This document shows, in pieces, positions 21,877 to 34,777 of a stretch of DNA of 64,000 nucleotides. The position numbers and the translations under genes are program-made. The DNA is from Gossypium raimondii (taxonomy: Eukaryota > Streptophyta > Magnoliopsida > Malvales > Malvaceae), in contig NC_068577.1 in the NCBI RefSeq assembly GCF_025698545.1, positions 6,711,501 to 6,775,500 on the forward strand, written 5' to 3'. The notes under the pieces were generated by a model. It was not told the origin of the DNA. It saw only the letters and a list, made by a program, of their open reading frames with translations, and made no database searches. Numbering within the stretch: position 1 is the first letter of the stretch; each line of letters starts with the position of its first letter.

Positions 21877-24726
21877 TGTAACAGCCCGATTTTGGGCCTA
21901 GTCGGAACAGTAGTTTCGGGACCACAAATCTGACAAGGAAAAATTTATTTTTCTTATATTTTTATGGTCTACGATTTCACGGAATGATTTTGTAAAAATT
22001 TCGTTCGAAAATTTCGACGTTTGGGCACTCAATTTAGTCAAAAGGACTAAATTGTAAAAAGTTCAAAAGTTGAGTTCTACAAGTAGAGGTGTCTAATTAT
22101 TATGAAATTTTAAATTGGAGGTCCTTAAATGGTAATTAGACCATTGGTTATTTATGGACAAAAATAGACATGGTTAGTAATTAAGCTATTTAAGGGCATT
22201 TTGGTAAAATGCCTTAATTAATGAATAAAGACAAAATAACATGAAATAAATTATCATCTTCTTCAATTCTTTTCTTCATGGCCGTATGTAGCAAGGGAAC
22301 ACCATGGCTAGGGTTTGTTCATCTTCCAAGCTTCATGGTAAGTCCGTTCTAGCCCCGTTTTTCTTGTTCTTTGTATTTTTCGAATCCCGATAACTTGCTT
22401 AAGCTATCTCTACCATTAATTCGAGCTAGAATTTATGTTTGAAAAATTACCCATAGATGAAAAGTGTGAATTTTGATGTTTCATGATAGAATATGAAGCT
22501 TAGAATTATGTTAAGCAACTTTTGCTAAGCGATTTTGAGTGAAAACGAGTAAAACGACATAATCGATAAAAATACTAAATGTTCATAAGTAAGTGTTAGA
22601 GTTGAAATTTGATGTTTCTATAGAAGGAAAAAATGTTCAGCATGTCATAATACATAAGAATAAGGGATGAAGTTTAATTTACGAGCTTTGGGGCAAAAGT
22701 GTAAATATGTAAAAGTTTAGGGGCAAAATTATAATTTTACCAAAGTTTGAGTCAATGACTGTTTTGATAAATGTGAGTACTAAATAAGTCAAATGTGTTA
22801 TTATAGATCAAGAAAGAAGTGGAATCGACCTTGACCGGAGAAAAGGAAAGATTAAAGACTAAATTGCTAAATTTTTATATTGTTGCATCAAAATAAGTTA
22901 TGTGTAAATAATAGTTATATTTTTATAAATTGTGAATTATATTTGATATGTGAATTAATATTGAATGTGGAAGGAAAATTATTCATGAATTATTCAAGTG
23001 ATAAAGTGTTTAAAATAAAGTGTTAAGTGTAAATTCCGGTTGAACTTAGGAATAGAAGTGGATACAAGTGACATGTCACTAGAGACCGATGTTCTGGTGT
23101 TACAGATGAGTCCCGGTGCTGGGTGATCTAGCATGTATTGCGACACGACAGCTTGTGTGAGCAGCCCGTGGACATTTCCGGTGTTATTGATCGGTGGTAG
23201 CCGGCTACATATCGATGGTAGCTTGCCACGTGTCGATGGTAGCCCATGCCACGTGTCGGTCTTGACACTTATGTGCTAATTCTCTCTGAATCCATGTATA
23301 TTCCGAGTGTTCAACGGAAATTGACTAAGTGTAATTGAATAATGAATATAGGTGTGGAACTGAATTGAATATCGACTTAGAAATGGAAAAGTGAATTTTG
23401 AATTGAATTGTGATTGAAAGTGAAAAAGTGAAATTATGAAAGAGTACATTTAGCAACAAAACAGTTTAGATAGCAACAGTTGTGTGACTTTGAAAATCAC
23501 CAAAATGGTGGAAATTTAATTATAGGCTGAATAATATATGAAATTGAAGCTTAATGAGTCTATTTTCACATAAAAGAAATAGAAAAAGCAAAAGAGTTAT
23601 ATATTTTGAGATATTTTAAGTTTAATCAGACCGAGTCAGAATGAGTTTGGAATCCCCTGTTTTGACTCTGGAAAATTGTAAAAAATTGTACAAAAATAAT
23701 TATGGGATAAAGTTTATATGTTTAGAATTATCAGTGAATCTATTTTTAGGAGAAACAAACGGAAACTATATCCGAATTCTGTACAGTGAGATAATTAATT
23801 TTTAGTGAAGAGAGGTCAGAACTGTCAAACAGTGAAACAGGGGAAACTTTAAAGAATAAACTGTACTATTTGACTAAACCAAAAATTATGAAAATTTTAT
23901 GGTAAGAATATATGTGAATCTAGTTTCCGAGAAAATTTACGGATCTTAATTTGGAGTTCTGTAGCTCCGGATAAAAATAATTTAGTGACTGTGACTCGAA
24001 TAGACAGCTTTGAATATACATGTTAGTGAATAGTGAAATTATAGTTAATGCTGTTTAAATGTGATATACACATAAAGGATGTAGAATGGAGAGGAGGAGG
24101 AGGACAATAAAATGTAGGAAATAATTGTTTATAATGGTCATATGCCCGATTATAATCGGTAAATGTTAAATTGAATGATAAATACGTATTGGTACCGAAG
24201 GAACTATTGCGGTTTTGAAAAGCAATTGACCAAATGTATAAGAAATTTAGTCTTGATATATATATATATGATAATAATGATATATGGATGATTATATCAT
24301 TGAGTTGCACTGATTAATTCGGTTTATGTGATGGAAATGTCAAGAACATTTGTCTTTGATATGTGATGATCATTGTTTAAGCTCATATGGGAAAATAAAG
24401 TTTCATAGTATGAGAGTGTGGTATTGAAATATATATATTGGATTGAGAAATTAATTTGAATTGTGAACACGAAATATTGTGAATTGAATAAAATGGAAAT
24501 GGAGCTTTGAATTACATAAGTAAGTATCGGGTCTCGTAGGCCCTATTTGTTATGAATATAATATTTTGAGGATATGTTATAAAGAATTATAAAAGCATGT
24601 TAAAAATTTGAAGAGTTTAAATTTGAATGAAATTTTGTAACTCGGTTTAATACGTTTACATGTGTAAGTGTTCTAGTAATGCCTCATACCCTATTCTGGA
24701 GTTGAATACGGGTAAGAGGTGTTACA
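21877..24726. mobile_element. Solo LTR inserted in the MULE, TSD ATTTC
   Basis: The 2850-base insert begins TGTAACAGCCC and ends GGTGTTACA. It is flanked by a perfect 5-base direct repeat, ATTTC (21872-21876 and 24727-24731). It has no coding capacity and no internal element, so it is a recombination product of an LTR retrotransposon. Its right end, reversed (TGTAACACCTCTTACCCGTA), resembles the LTR start at 61946, which suggests related families in opposite orientation. Short repeats of TCGATGGTAGC lie near 23190-23250. Confidence 0.88.
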
Positions 24727-25140
24727 ATTTCCCTATTACAATTGGGATAAATGCACTTTACAAAATCTTTCCATAGGTAATGATTTAGCCTATACACCAT
24801 TCATGTTATACCAACCAAAAACAAGTTGATGTAACAAATATAACATACTAAGTGAGCTATATTTAGCTACATCAGCAAAAAAAAAAAAAAACCCAATATA
24901 TTGGTTATTAATACAACAAAATAACATTCAACCTTGGTGTATTCCAAAACCAGAAGGTTGTAGGCTCAAAATATGACAAAATAACATTCACCCTTGACAA
25001 CCATTTCTTCTATGATTTACTCATGTTTCCTGCAACTGATTCTTGTGTTCCGAGATGGTCGAGAGGAGCCTTTCTCTTGTTATTTGGCGATTTGGATGTT
25101 GAAGAAGTTTGTCCACTACCATCCTTAGATGAACTTGTCG

Positions 25141-28100
25141 TCATGCTCCTTGTGGTTCTACCAAACTGTGATAATATTTTAAGTTGATCAAAACAATATA
25201 CAATGTTTGATCAATATTAAAAAGAAGAAAACTCACATAAAATGTTTGATTCCTAGTAATCAAGTCTATATACAACCCTATTCCATGTATTTTGCCTTTC
25301 TTAGGTTGCTTTCCCTTAGATTTATCTGAGGTAGTTGAGCTTTTAATGGGATATTTCCCTTTTTGTTTGGGTGGTTGTGCATCTTGTTGCAAAACATGGA
25401 CCATAATGAAAATGGTTAGACAAAATAAATTTACTCAATATATAAGTGAAGAACAACATTATACATGTTTAGCATGTTCGTTTCCTTGTGTACAGAACCG
25501 CTTGTTATGGCCATGTTGGCCACTTTGAGTACATGTCATAAGTAGACCTTTCCTACTCAAGTGGCCAGGCTTCAATTTCTTTGGTTCATCTTTGGCCATC
25601 CTCCTATTCTTTTTAGGCTTCCTAGGCATCTTCCTTTTAATATGAGGTAGTACTGGCTCAATACCAGTTTTTGCCCAATCATGTAGCCCATTTATAGGCT
25701 GCATTGGAAATGAGTAAGCTTTCTTGTAGGTTTCAATGTGATAACATTCATGCAAATAGTCATCTGGTTGGAGCCTTAGGTGATACATGGCAGCACATGT
25801 ATGGGCATATGGGATCCTACTAATCTGCCAACTTCTACAACTAGATATCATTTGACTTAGGTCCACTGTATATTGATAACTTCCTTTCCTCACCTCACAT
25901 CTATTTTCACCATTCCATATCAATTGCCACTTTACATAGTCCTCCTTGTTGGTATCGAACTTAGCTTTTACCACTGAACCATAATTTTACTTCCATCCAT
26001 TACATAACTTTCTTTTTTTGTACTATCCTAGTCATCATCCTGGTCCTAATATCCTCAAGCATTTTGATAATACTTTTGAACCTAGTTTCTACAATGCTTT
26101 CTACATATTGCATCGTCCAAAAAATGATTTTTATCAGCTGTAACAAAAAAAAACTTCATAGAAGTCAAAATATGAAGAAATATATATGCCTAGATACTTT
26201 ATTCTATGGATAAAGATCTAATTGATAGATGAAGCACCGTAAAGATCAATTAGCGAGGTTTTGAGCTGATACAATAAATAAGAATTACTTATTTATGTCA
26301 TGATATGAGATAAAAATTAGGAATCGACTTAAATGATTCACACAGATTGTTGTCAACTGTATTTGATTTACAAGTAGTTCCTCAAAAAAGCCCTAGCCCA
26401 CATCTTTGGAGACTTTCTCATCAAATTATCATAAGCATCCTTATTTTTTTCTCTAGTGTTACACATAGTTCCCCCCACTCCCTTTCAATCGTGGACTTCA
26501 CAATTTACTAGAAATCATGAACAAGATAGATTATTAGAAAAATATAGTTAATTATACTTAAAAGAATAAAAAGACAAGACCAAGCCTAAATTAGTTAATT
26601 CACTAACCTTTTTTTGGTCACTGATAATTGTGTACCCATACCTATTTTCCAAGCCCAAATCAATTAATAGAAGACTGAGAAACTAAGCCCATGAATAAGT
26701 GCACTCCACTTCAACCACAACCTATGCAATAGGGAACATCTGGTTGTTTAAGTCCCTTCTAATAACTGTGAGAAATTCACTCTTAAATGGGCCTTTTAGG
26801 AAGCAACCATCTAGCCCAATAAGTGGCCTACACCTAGCTTTCCAGCCTTTCTTTAGTGCATCAAAGCACACATAAAACCTCTAAAATGAAGAGGGAAGTC
26901 TACTGTCCCTTTGAACAACCATTTTTATTATGCTGCCTGGCATCTTTAATCTTAACTCATGAACATAGTCCCATAACTGACCAAATTCCTCTTTATGATT
27001 CTCAACCATTTTATCCTTCACTATTTTCTTAGCTCTATAACAACAATCAATGCTTACATTTATATGCATCTCTAAAGCACATATTATTTGAATTTCCCTC
27101 AGCTTCATCTTAGGGTGATCCTTGATAGTTGCTTCAAAATGTTGGGCAATCATAGCAGTAGTCACTATTTTCTTCTTAAAACTAACCATACAATGGTGCT
27201 CCTATTAAAAAGTTATAATTTGCAAGCATTTGGCAACAAGACTGTAGCTAGCCAAAATTCTCCATAAACAGTTAAGGGAAGCAATGCACCTCACAACAAC
27301 CCTTTTTCGGTTCATTCTTAAGAAACTTCAATTGTCTTCTACATTCTTTGGAGTAGTTTCGAATTGTACTCTTAAATTGTTTGCTATCCTTAAACAACAT
27401 TTCCAAACTAAATTTTAACAAATCAAACCAGTCATTGTATAAAGGAAACTTGCTTCTCCTTCTCTCACCATCTTCATGCTCTTCATCTTCATTGGACCCA
27501 ACCAAATTGCCATGTTCATTTAAGTCCCATACCTCAGTCTCATTCTCATCCTCCTCTTCTCCATTAAATGCAGTAGCAACATTGTCCACTCCATCTGATG
27601 TTGCAAAATCGACAGCATTTTCATCACCAACAGATTATCCAAAACCATTATCATTGTCTTCTCCAACAGTTGATACTAAACTAATTTGCCTACCACTTTT
27701 CCCACCACCATACTCATCTGCCTCAGCTTGTACACCTTCTACATCACCCTCCCCATCAGCTTGTATCCCTTCTATATCACCCTCCTCATAAACTTCTACC
27801 CCTTCAACATCACATTCCCCATAGCTTGTACCCCTTCTACAACGCCATCCCTATCTAAATCTACCCCTTCAACATCACCCTCCCTAACAACTTGTACTCC
27901 TTCTACAACGCCATCTTCATCTAAATTTACCCTTTCAACATCACCCTCCTCATCAGCTTCTACTCCTTCAACATCACTTTCCCCAACAGTCAATAATAAT
28001 ATATCATCTACAATTATAGGGTTATCCACCTCATGTTCAACATATAGGTGAATCTCCTTAAACTTGACCCAAAAGTCTAACATATCTATTGTGAAAATGT

Positions 28101-28347
28101 CATCATAAATCACCCTTAGATTATTTTGTAACCATACTGTACCAGGCTCATGAAAATATACTAACATGACAGTGTGAAACCCTAACTTAATTTTCACTAT
28201 ATTACATAATTCAAAATAAGATATTGTGTCTAGGTCCTCTTTAAGCTTAATCACTTCCCCACCTACATATCTACCATATGGATCCTTGATAAAGTGCCCA
28301 CCCACATGCAAAATAAGGTAATTTTCCTCATCCCACGACATCTGCAA
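25141..28347 (-). pseudogene. MULE transposase, broken
   Basis: Pieces in order on the minus strand: an N-terminal PB1-like domain (28347-28000; HVGGHFIKDPYGRYVGGEV); an acidic repeat linker (27985-27735); a MuDR N-terminal segment (27430-27310); and a zinc-finger-like segment (27189-26881; KMKLREIQIICALEMHINVS). The DDE core follows, with the first Asp in GLDGCFLKG (26817-26799) and the second in ISDQKK (about 26625). Then come a degraded SWIM finger (25974-25760; SCRSWQISRIPYAHTCAAM, with two zinc ligands replaced) and a basic tail with GIGLYID (25400-25250). The C-terminal zinc knuckle CTQSGQHGHNKRFC lacks its second Cys. The catalytic Glu was not located. Frameshifts and stops separate the pieces, so the protein is not made whole. 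Confidence 0.85.
27735..27990 (-). repeat. 33-bp minisatellite coding an 11-residue acidic repeat
   Basis: Eight units starting CCTTC on the plus strand lie at 27735, 27768, 27801, 27833, 27866, 27899, 27932 and 27965. Every step is 33 bases except 27801 to 27833, which is 32. On the minus strand they encode variants of EGVxxDxDGDV in the linker of the MULE transposase. The 32-base unit is the site of a frameshift. Confidence 0.88.
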
Positions 28348-28748
28348 GCATAAACAAACAATTTACTCAACAAAACTAGCAAAAAAAAAAACAAAATTTA
28401 AAACAATGTAGAGACCACTTCTTTAAATACACAACAAACACTAAGACATTACTAAAAGTAAACAACAGAACATAGTAGGCATCCACCCTTTTTGATATTC
28501 AAACATATTTCAAAAGCTTTTTACTTGGAATTATTACTTTTCTATTTAGTTCGGTCCCTACATCTTATACCCACTATCGCATAAAAAATCGACAACACTA
28601 ACAAATTTCAACAGACAACAACCCTAGATTGTCGTCATTAACCCTTCGATTTTGGGTATCTACACTATACCAAATTAAAAAAACAACCATAACATTTTCC
28701 CAAAAAACCCAATCAGAAATCACCTACCTTTCGATTTGGGTTACGGAG

Positions 28749-31700
28749 TGTAATATCCCTAAATTGAGTCTAGTAGTTTCGGGTATATTTTTCATGTTTC
28801 GAGTGTGAAACTAGGAATTTATGGGGTTTTTAGTAATTTTAATTTAATTTAGGAGGTTAATTTCATCTAAAATTGATTAAACAATAATCCGAAAAAATAA
28901 AAATATTTTTGGAAAATTAATTTTAAAGTACTTAAATAATTATTAGTGAAAATAATTAATTTGGGTTGAAAAAAAATTTTAAAATAATTTTTATTCGGGG
29001 TTAATTTGAGTTAAATTTAAATATTAATTAAATTAGATTTAATTGTAAAATAAGGGAAATTTTGGAGTACTTATTTGGCAAATAAACCTTAAAATTTAGA
29101 ATTTTGGAGGGAATGGATTAAATGGCAAAACAAGGGAAATGTAGGAGTGGCCATTAGGCAAATTTCCCAATTTTTAAATTCTGGTAGGTTGTTTCAGTTT
29201 TAAACACAATGCATCTAGCCTATTTTTCACACTATTTACATCATATTAGAGAGCTATTAAATTCATTTTTCTTTGCATGGTTTTAAAGATCTATCATCAG
29301 AGAATAAATCCAATTAATTTTCTTTTCAAAATACTCTCGAAATTATTCTCAAAAGTAGCCAAAAATATTCTGAAATTTCTCAAGCTTCTTAAATCAAGAT
29401 TTTCAGTCAATGAATTTAAAGCGAATCAAAGGTAAAATTCAATCCTAAACTTGTTATTATGAAGACTAGAAACAATTTTACATGATTTGAGAGTCAATTA
29501 AAGGATTCTTTATCAATGTCATCTTCTTCTAAGAACACATGGTTCTTTAATGATGGATCTTGAATTTTGAGAGGAAATCCACAAATCAATGGATGTTCCA
29601 ACTCAAAATGGATCTATTAAAAGGTTTTTGGTCTTATTTATCAAGATTAAACATGATTTGTGAGGTAATTTGAAGAAATCTGAATTTCATTATCTTCATG
29701 AATCGATTTTTTGGATTTTTGTAAAATTGATTTAAATGTGAAATTGATGCTTAGGTTATGTGTATTTGGTTTATATTGATGTTTGGAAGTGATTAGGAGG
29801 ACTGGAGAGATTGATTTTGTGAGGAATCGAGTTTTCAACTTGATGTTACAAATCCGATAAGGTATCTTTGTGAAATGATTTTGATTAGCATACTTAATTA
29901 AAGTTCGTGTTTAATTTAGCTTTGGAAAGGTGGTAATGTCTACTTTACCTCTGTTGAAGCTTCGAATCTTGAAGAGGATCGAGATAACCGAAATTGAAGC
30001 TTGGAATTGCCTAGTTGATCACTTGTTGTGATAGAATAAAATTGTGTGGCGAGTGTTTCTAAGGATGATTTGGTAAATTGACCCTCAATTATGTTTCATT
30101 AGTACCCTAATTAATTATGGATAAATGGTTGATTTTGTAAGATTGGTATTAATTGTGCAAAAACTGAATTTGTATTGAAAAAAATAGTAAGTGAGTTTTT
30201 GGGTGGTCTTATGCTATTTAATTAGATTAATTTTAAGGATGATTTTAAGCATGTGTACTAAAATTTTTAATCATGGCATGTTGGTGTTACAATTAGTAAC
30301 TGAATATGGGAAATTTATGAATGAATTGTTTGATTTAATTGGATGTTAAATGGCTATGTTACAAGTTATACATAATCATTTTATCATATTAAATCGAGTA
30401 CAATAATGACTGATTTATATGCTATGTTTGACTGAATATATTGGCAACATACATGGTGGATCCATTGGATATAGTTGGCATGCCATAGGATTTGTGGGTA
30501 CTCACATTTATTTGTGACATTGTGAGCATATGGCTCTAGGTGGACTGATTTGTTTGGAGCAGATAAGGGAGTGTTGAGCATGAGTCTCCATTCAATGGGT
30601 TATTTGAGGCGCTATAAGGGAGCGTGTGCTTCGGCCCGCTCAACTCGGTGAACTATATTTGATATTTGTGGGAGTTTAAACATGAGAAGTGTATGACAAT
30701 ATATTTTTGTGTGATTGTTGCTATATCAATTGATGATTGAAAGCCATGAATAATTGATTTTTGGTATTGAAAATACTTATGGAAATTAAATTGACATGTT
30801 TAATTATTTTGGCTGACAATTGGTGAATGATTGTGTGTGAATTAAGCATGAATTGGATGTTAATTTACTTGTGTTTTTATTAACATTCACTGAGCTTTTT
30901 AAAGATCACACACTCACAATTCGTGCAGATAATCGACCTGCTTGAGGAGCTGAGGAGCCGAGCAAGAGAGTTCCAAGAGATTTAGGCTTAATAGAGATTT
31001 TATTGCACATTTTAGAAACTGTAGTCAGGCATTGTGGAACTCCCGGGAATTAGTTGATTTCGGTTGTAATTGGACTTTGGGCATTTATTTTGGATGGTTT
31101 TGTAATAATTTTGACGCATGTTTGAGTTTAATTATTGAATGATTTAGGGTGTATTGTTGCTTGATAACATGGTGATTGATAACATGGTGTGTGAAGCATG
31201 AAATTTATACTAACGATTGTTTAATTGAAGCTTCCATGGAGTGGGTTACTAGCGACTAAGGTACGCCACTTGTTTGATTTATTCGGTGTTTGATGTGCGT
31301 GAAATTAATTGCTTAATTCTATTTAATTAATGCTTAATTGATGTCAATAAATTCAATTGAAGTTGTGTGTATATGTATGTTAGTTAATCGTAGTTAAATC
31401 CGGGTTAAATTGGCCATTTAATTATGCAAAACAGGGTTCTAAAACGAGTTTTTCGCAAAAATAGGTGCAGTGATTTTCACACGGGCATGTGAGGGGTTGA
31501 ACACGAGCTTGCGGATAAGTGACACGAGCGTGTGGAAACTGGAGCTATCACACACGGGCGTGTGGGATTTCCACACGGGTGTGTGCGACCTGCCAAAAAG
31601 TTTTTCACGACGCAAACATGGGCATTTGATGACACACGGTCATGTGGGTTTTTGGGGTTTTAAATTTTTGTCTTTTTAAATTAGTATTCTAATTTGTTTT

Positions 31701-32214
31701 TGTTACAATTTAGTTCTGATAATTGATTAGTCTAATTAGAGCCCTAGATGATAAGGAAACTTGGTTAAATTTTATGTTTAGTCTCTTGATGGGTAGAATT
31801 TGATAGAAACACACTTAATTTGTAACTCAGAATAGATCCTGATGGTTTGTATTTGTTACAAATTAGTCCACAATAATGAAACTTGAATTAGACATAGCAA
31901 ACGAACTCAATTTAAGCTGAAATTTTTAGGCTTGCATAATTTTGATTAAAAGAAGGTCGGTAAACATTTAGATCTAAAATCAGGTTAGTTTTACCATAGG
32001 TAGTAAAATGACAAAAATGCCATTAGGTTAAATTACATAGGAAAATTTTAAAATTGACTCATAATCTGCTTCCGCATTAATAGATAACTAATATTTAGAT
32101 AAGATTGAGGTGTTATAAGGTATGGGTGGGTCGTTAGTCGGAGAGTCACTTAGGTGGCTAATGTAACGCTTCAAATTTGGGTCGGTCCATCCCGGTCGTG
32201 TTTGGGGTGTCACA
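28749..32214. mobile_element. Second solo LTR inserted in the MULE
   Basis: A 3466-base non-coding insert begins TGTAATATCCC and ends GGGGTGTCACA. Flanking 5-mers are CGGAG (28744-28748) and CGGAT (32215-32219), a 4/5 match consistent with an aged target duplication. It splits the leader upstream of the transposase start. Near its right end lies a cluster of CACACGGGCGTGTG-like near-palindromes (31477-31652). No gag or pol trace is seen, so it is read as a solo LTR. Confidence 0.72.
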
Positions 32215-32469
32215 CGGATTCTGCCCTAATCATATCAGTCTTTGGCTCCCTCTCTTTCCCTTAAGATTTTTTTTGCAATCAAACTTTTTTGCTATCGCGG
32301 ATTTTTTGAAGATCGGAGATTGTTGGAGCTTTTTTTATCGTAACAATTTTAGGGATTCAACGACGATTTGTGAATTACAATTTTTAGGGATTTCATAATT
32401 TAGGGTTTTCAAAAATTAGGAATTTTAGTTTTTTGGGATGATTTGGGGTTTTTTCGAATTATTTATTTC

Positions 32470-32690
32470 TTTTTATTTATTATATTTAATTCTATTTTTT
32501 AGACGTCAACCTGGCAGGCTATATAGACAACTATGTTAACCGGTACTTGACTAATAGTCAACTGATGTTTCCTGTTAAAAATGGTTTGATTTGTGAAAAG
32601 ATCTTTATGTTGATGGCCTCAATAAAAAAAAGGTCAAGGGCACAAAACCAAAAACTCCCAAACGTTGAGGGTATTTTATGCAATTATGCC
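32470..32690 (-). repeat. Right terminal inverted repeat of the MULE
   Basis: This is the inverted match of 20469-20690, ending CGTTGAGGGTATTTTATGCA then ATTATGCC at 32690. It would hold the transposase promoter; the original leader (32215-32470 plus 28350-28748) is now separated from it by the solo LTR. Confidence 0.87.
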
Positions 32691-34777
32691 AAAAAAAGGC
32701 AATGCAACCTTAAAAGAAATGGGAAACGGGAAACCACGTATCAATCTCTAAGACTTTAAGACTTTCAAATTATATGTAATCAAGTCATATTTTAATTGAA
32801 AAGTTCATGATCTTAACTATTTGGACTAATTAATAACATTATAAAAATTTAGAGACCAAGTTATATTAGAAATTAAAGTCTAGAGATTAAATATAAAATT
32901 TAAGCAGATGGACATCAACATGAACACTACTTTAATATATAAGTATATTATAAGCTAGGTGAGTACCTAATATTAAGATTTAAATCTTAAATCTATAGAT
33001 CAATTTATTTTAAAAATAATTATATCAACTAATTAGTTAAAATATTAATATGCATTTTATTTATTTTATATAAAATTATTTTTGGGTTGGATCGGATTAA
33101 GTTTAGGTTAGGCCTTTATATGATATTAATATTATACATAATTATCCAACCCATTTTAACTCAAAATATAGGTTTCAAATTTTATTCAATTCTATGCATA
33201 TTTATAAATAGTTAACTTAAACTTGTTTGTACACATACATGTGAGTAAAAATTAGACAAAGCTTAGCCTATATCGTAAATGAGGCAAACCAAATTTAGAC
33301 TTTTTGTTTTAATATTAGAGCTCGAGCTCAATCCAAATTTTAAATATGATTACTCTAACTTTATGGAAACTTATTTTCAAGTTTAATATTTTCATTAAAA
33401 CTCTTCAAAATTTCAGCTTGATCTTGAATTTTGACAAATGGTTAGGCCATAGATAAATTTATATAATATCATTCGTTTGATTTGTGCATTATGTTAGGTT
33501 AAATTTTGTTATTAGCTTATGTATTATGTATAAGTCGTGAATTTAGTTCATATGTTTTAATTTAGTCATTTTAATCTTTGTACTATTCAAATTTTAAAAT
33601 TTCAATCTTGATCAAAGGATGGATGTTAAATTTATTAAATTAAGTCCTATTATTTCCAAACTATTATGTCGCAAACATTATCACATGTTTAATACCATGT
33701 TAGCTTGTTATTCCACATAATACTCACACACAAAAAAGCTAGTTAATGACTTTAACAATTGTCATTTATTTTGAGACTAAAATTTCAAAATTCAAAAATA
33801 CATGGATTAAGAATGATCAAAATGGAAAGCATTGACCAAATCTACAACTTTACGCATATTACAAGATTAATAGCATAATTTACTAAACAATTAAGCGATA
33901 CTATTTAGGTCTGATTGAAATTTTAGAATTTGAAAAATATAAGAACTAAAATAGATTAATTCAAAAATATATAGACTAAAATTAACGGTTTCAAAATTAA
34001 AAGTACAGCAATAAAGTTGTACTAATTAAATATTTTAATAAATTAAACTTCTAGCATGAATAAAATTATTTTCCCTCAAAAAACATGAACAAAAATTGCT
34101 TTTATAAAAACTAATAAAATTATCTGAATTTAATTCATCAAAATTAATACGTATCCTTACAATTAATCAATTTCATGTAGTCTCGTGTTTATAAGTGAAG
34201 TTGGATTTGAGTTAGGTTTAAGTATGATATTAACGTAATTTATGCTTGTTCGAATTTAATTTGATTTATATAATGAGTCTAAAATTTTATCCAAATCTGT
34301 TTATATTTGTAAATAGTTAACTCAAGCTCATTTTAGGTTCGTTCATATTATTTTTTGAATTTTAAAAAATATTTATATTATTTTAATTTAATATTTAATA
34401 ATTATTTAAAAAAATATTATTATTAATAGGAACCGTGAACAATAATAATATAAAGACATGACACTTAGTACAAACCAATTAACAAATGTCATGCCTGCAG
34501 AATAATCTCAAAAAAAGATAAAGACAAAATGACAGTAACTGCAATACTAGAATAATGTAGAAACAAATCAGAGATTTATCAACTTGATCAAATAACTGAA
34601 ATATCAGATAGTCTATCCTCCTTATTATTTCGGATCTATCATCATCACTATAATCTATCATGATAAAGTCATTTGAGAACGGTGTCTAATAGATTTGGCG
34701 AATGATATTTCTTTTTATTTATTATATTTAATTCTATTTTTAGTTTTTAATTTTTAGTTATGTTATGGTATTATATA
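32691..34777. other. Intergenic repeat-rich DNA
   Basis: No gene is seen. A dispersed repeat at 32755-32905 matches the one at 19945-20080. Two diverged blocks sharing TATTTATAAATAGTTAACTTAAAC-like phrases occur near 33195 and 34300, suggesting an old duplicated transposon fragment. The rest is featureless AT-rich sequence. Confidence 0.45.

Larger units (their letters stand above)
20469..32690 (-). mobile_element. Mutator-like element (MULE) with transposase and GRF accessory gene, host to two solo LTRs
   Basis: Inverted termini beginning GGCATAATTGCATAAAATAC occur at 20469 and, reversed, ending at 32690. They stay alignable for about 200 bases (to about 20690, and from about 32470), sharing GGTTTTTGGTTTTGTGCCCTT-like and CATAGTTGTCTAT phrases. 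Inside are a MULE transposase on the minus strand and a GRF-zinc-finger gene on the plus strand, transcribed towards each other from the two ends. Removing the two solo LTRs leaves about 5.9 kb, a normal size for an autonomous MULE. The ends abut A-runs on both sides (20463-20468, 32691-32697), so a 9-bp target duplication cannot be judged. Strand is given for the transposase. Confidence 0.88.
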
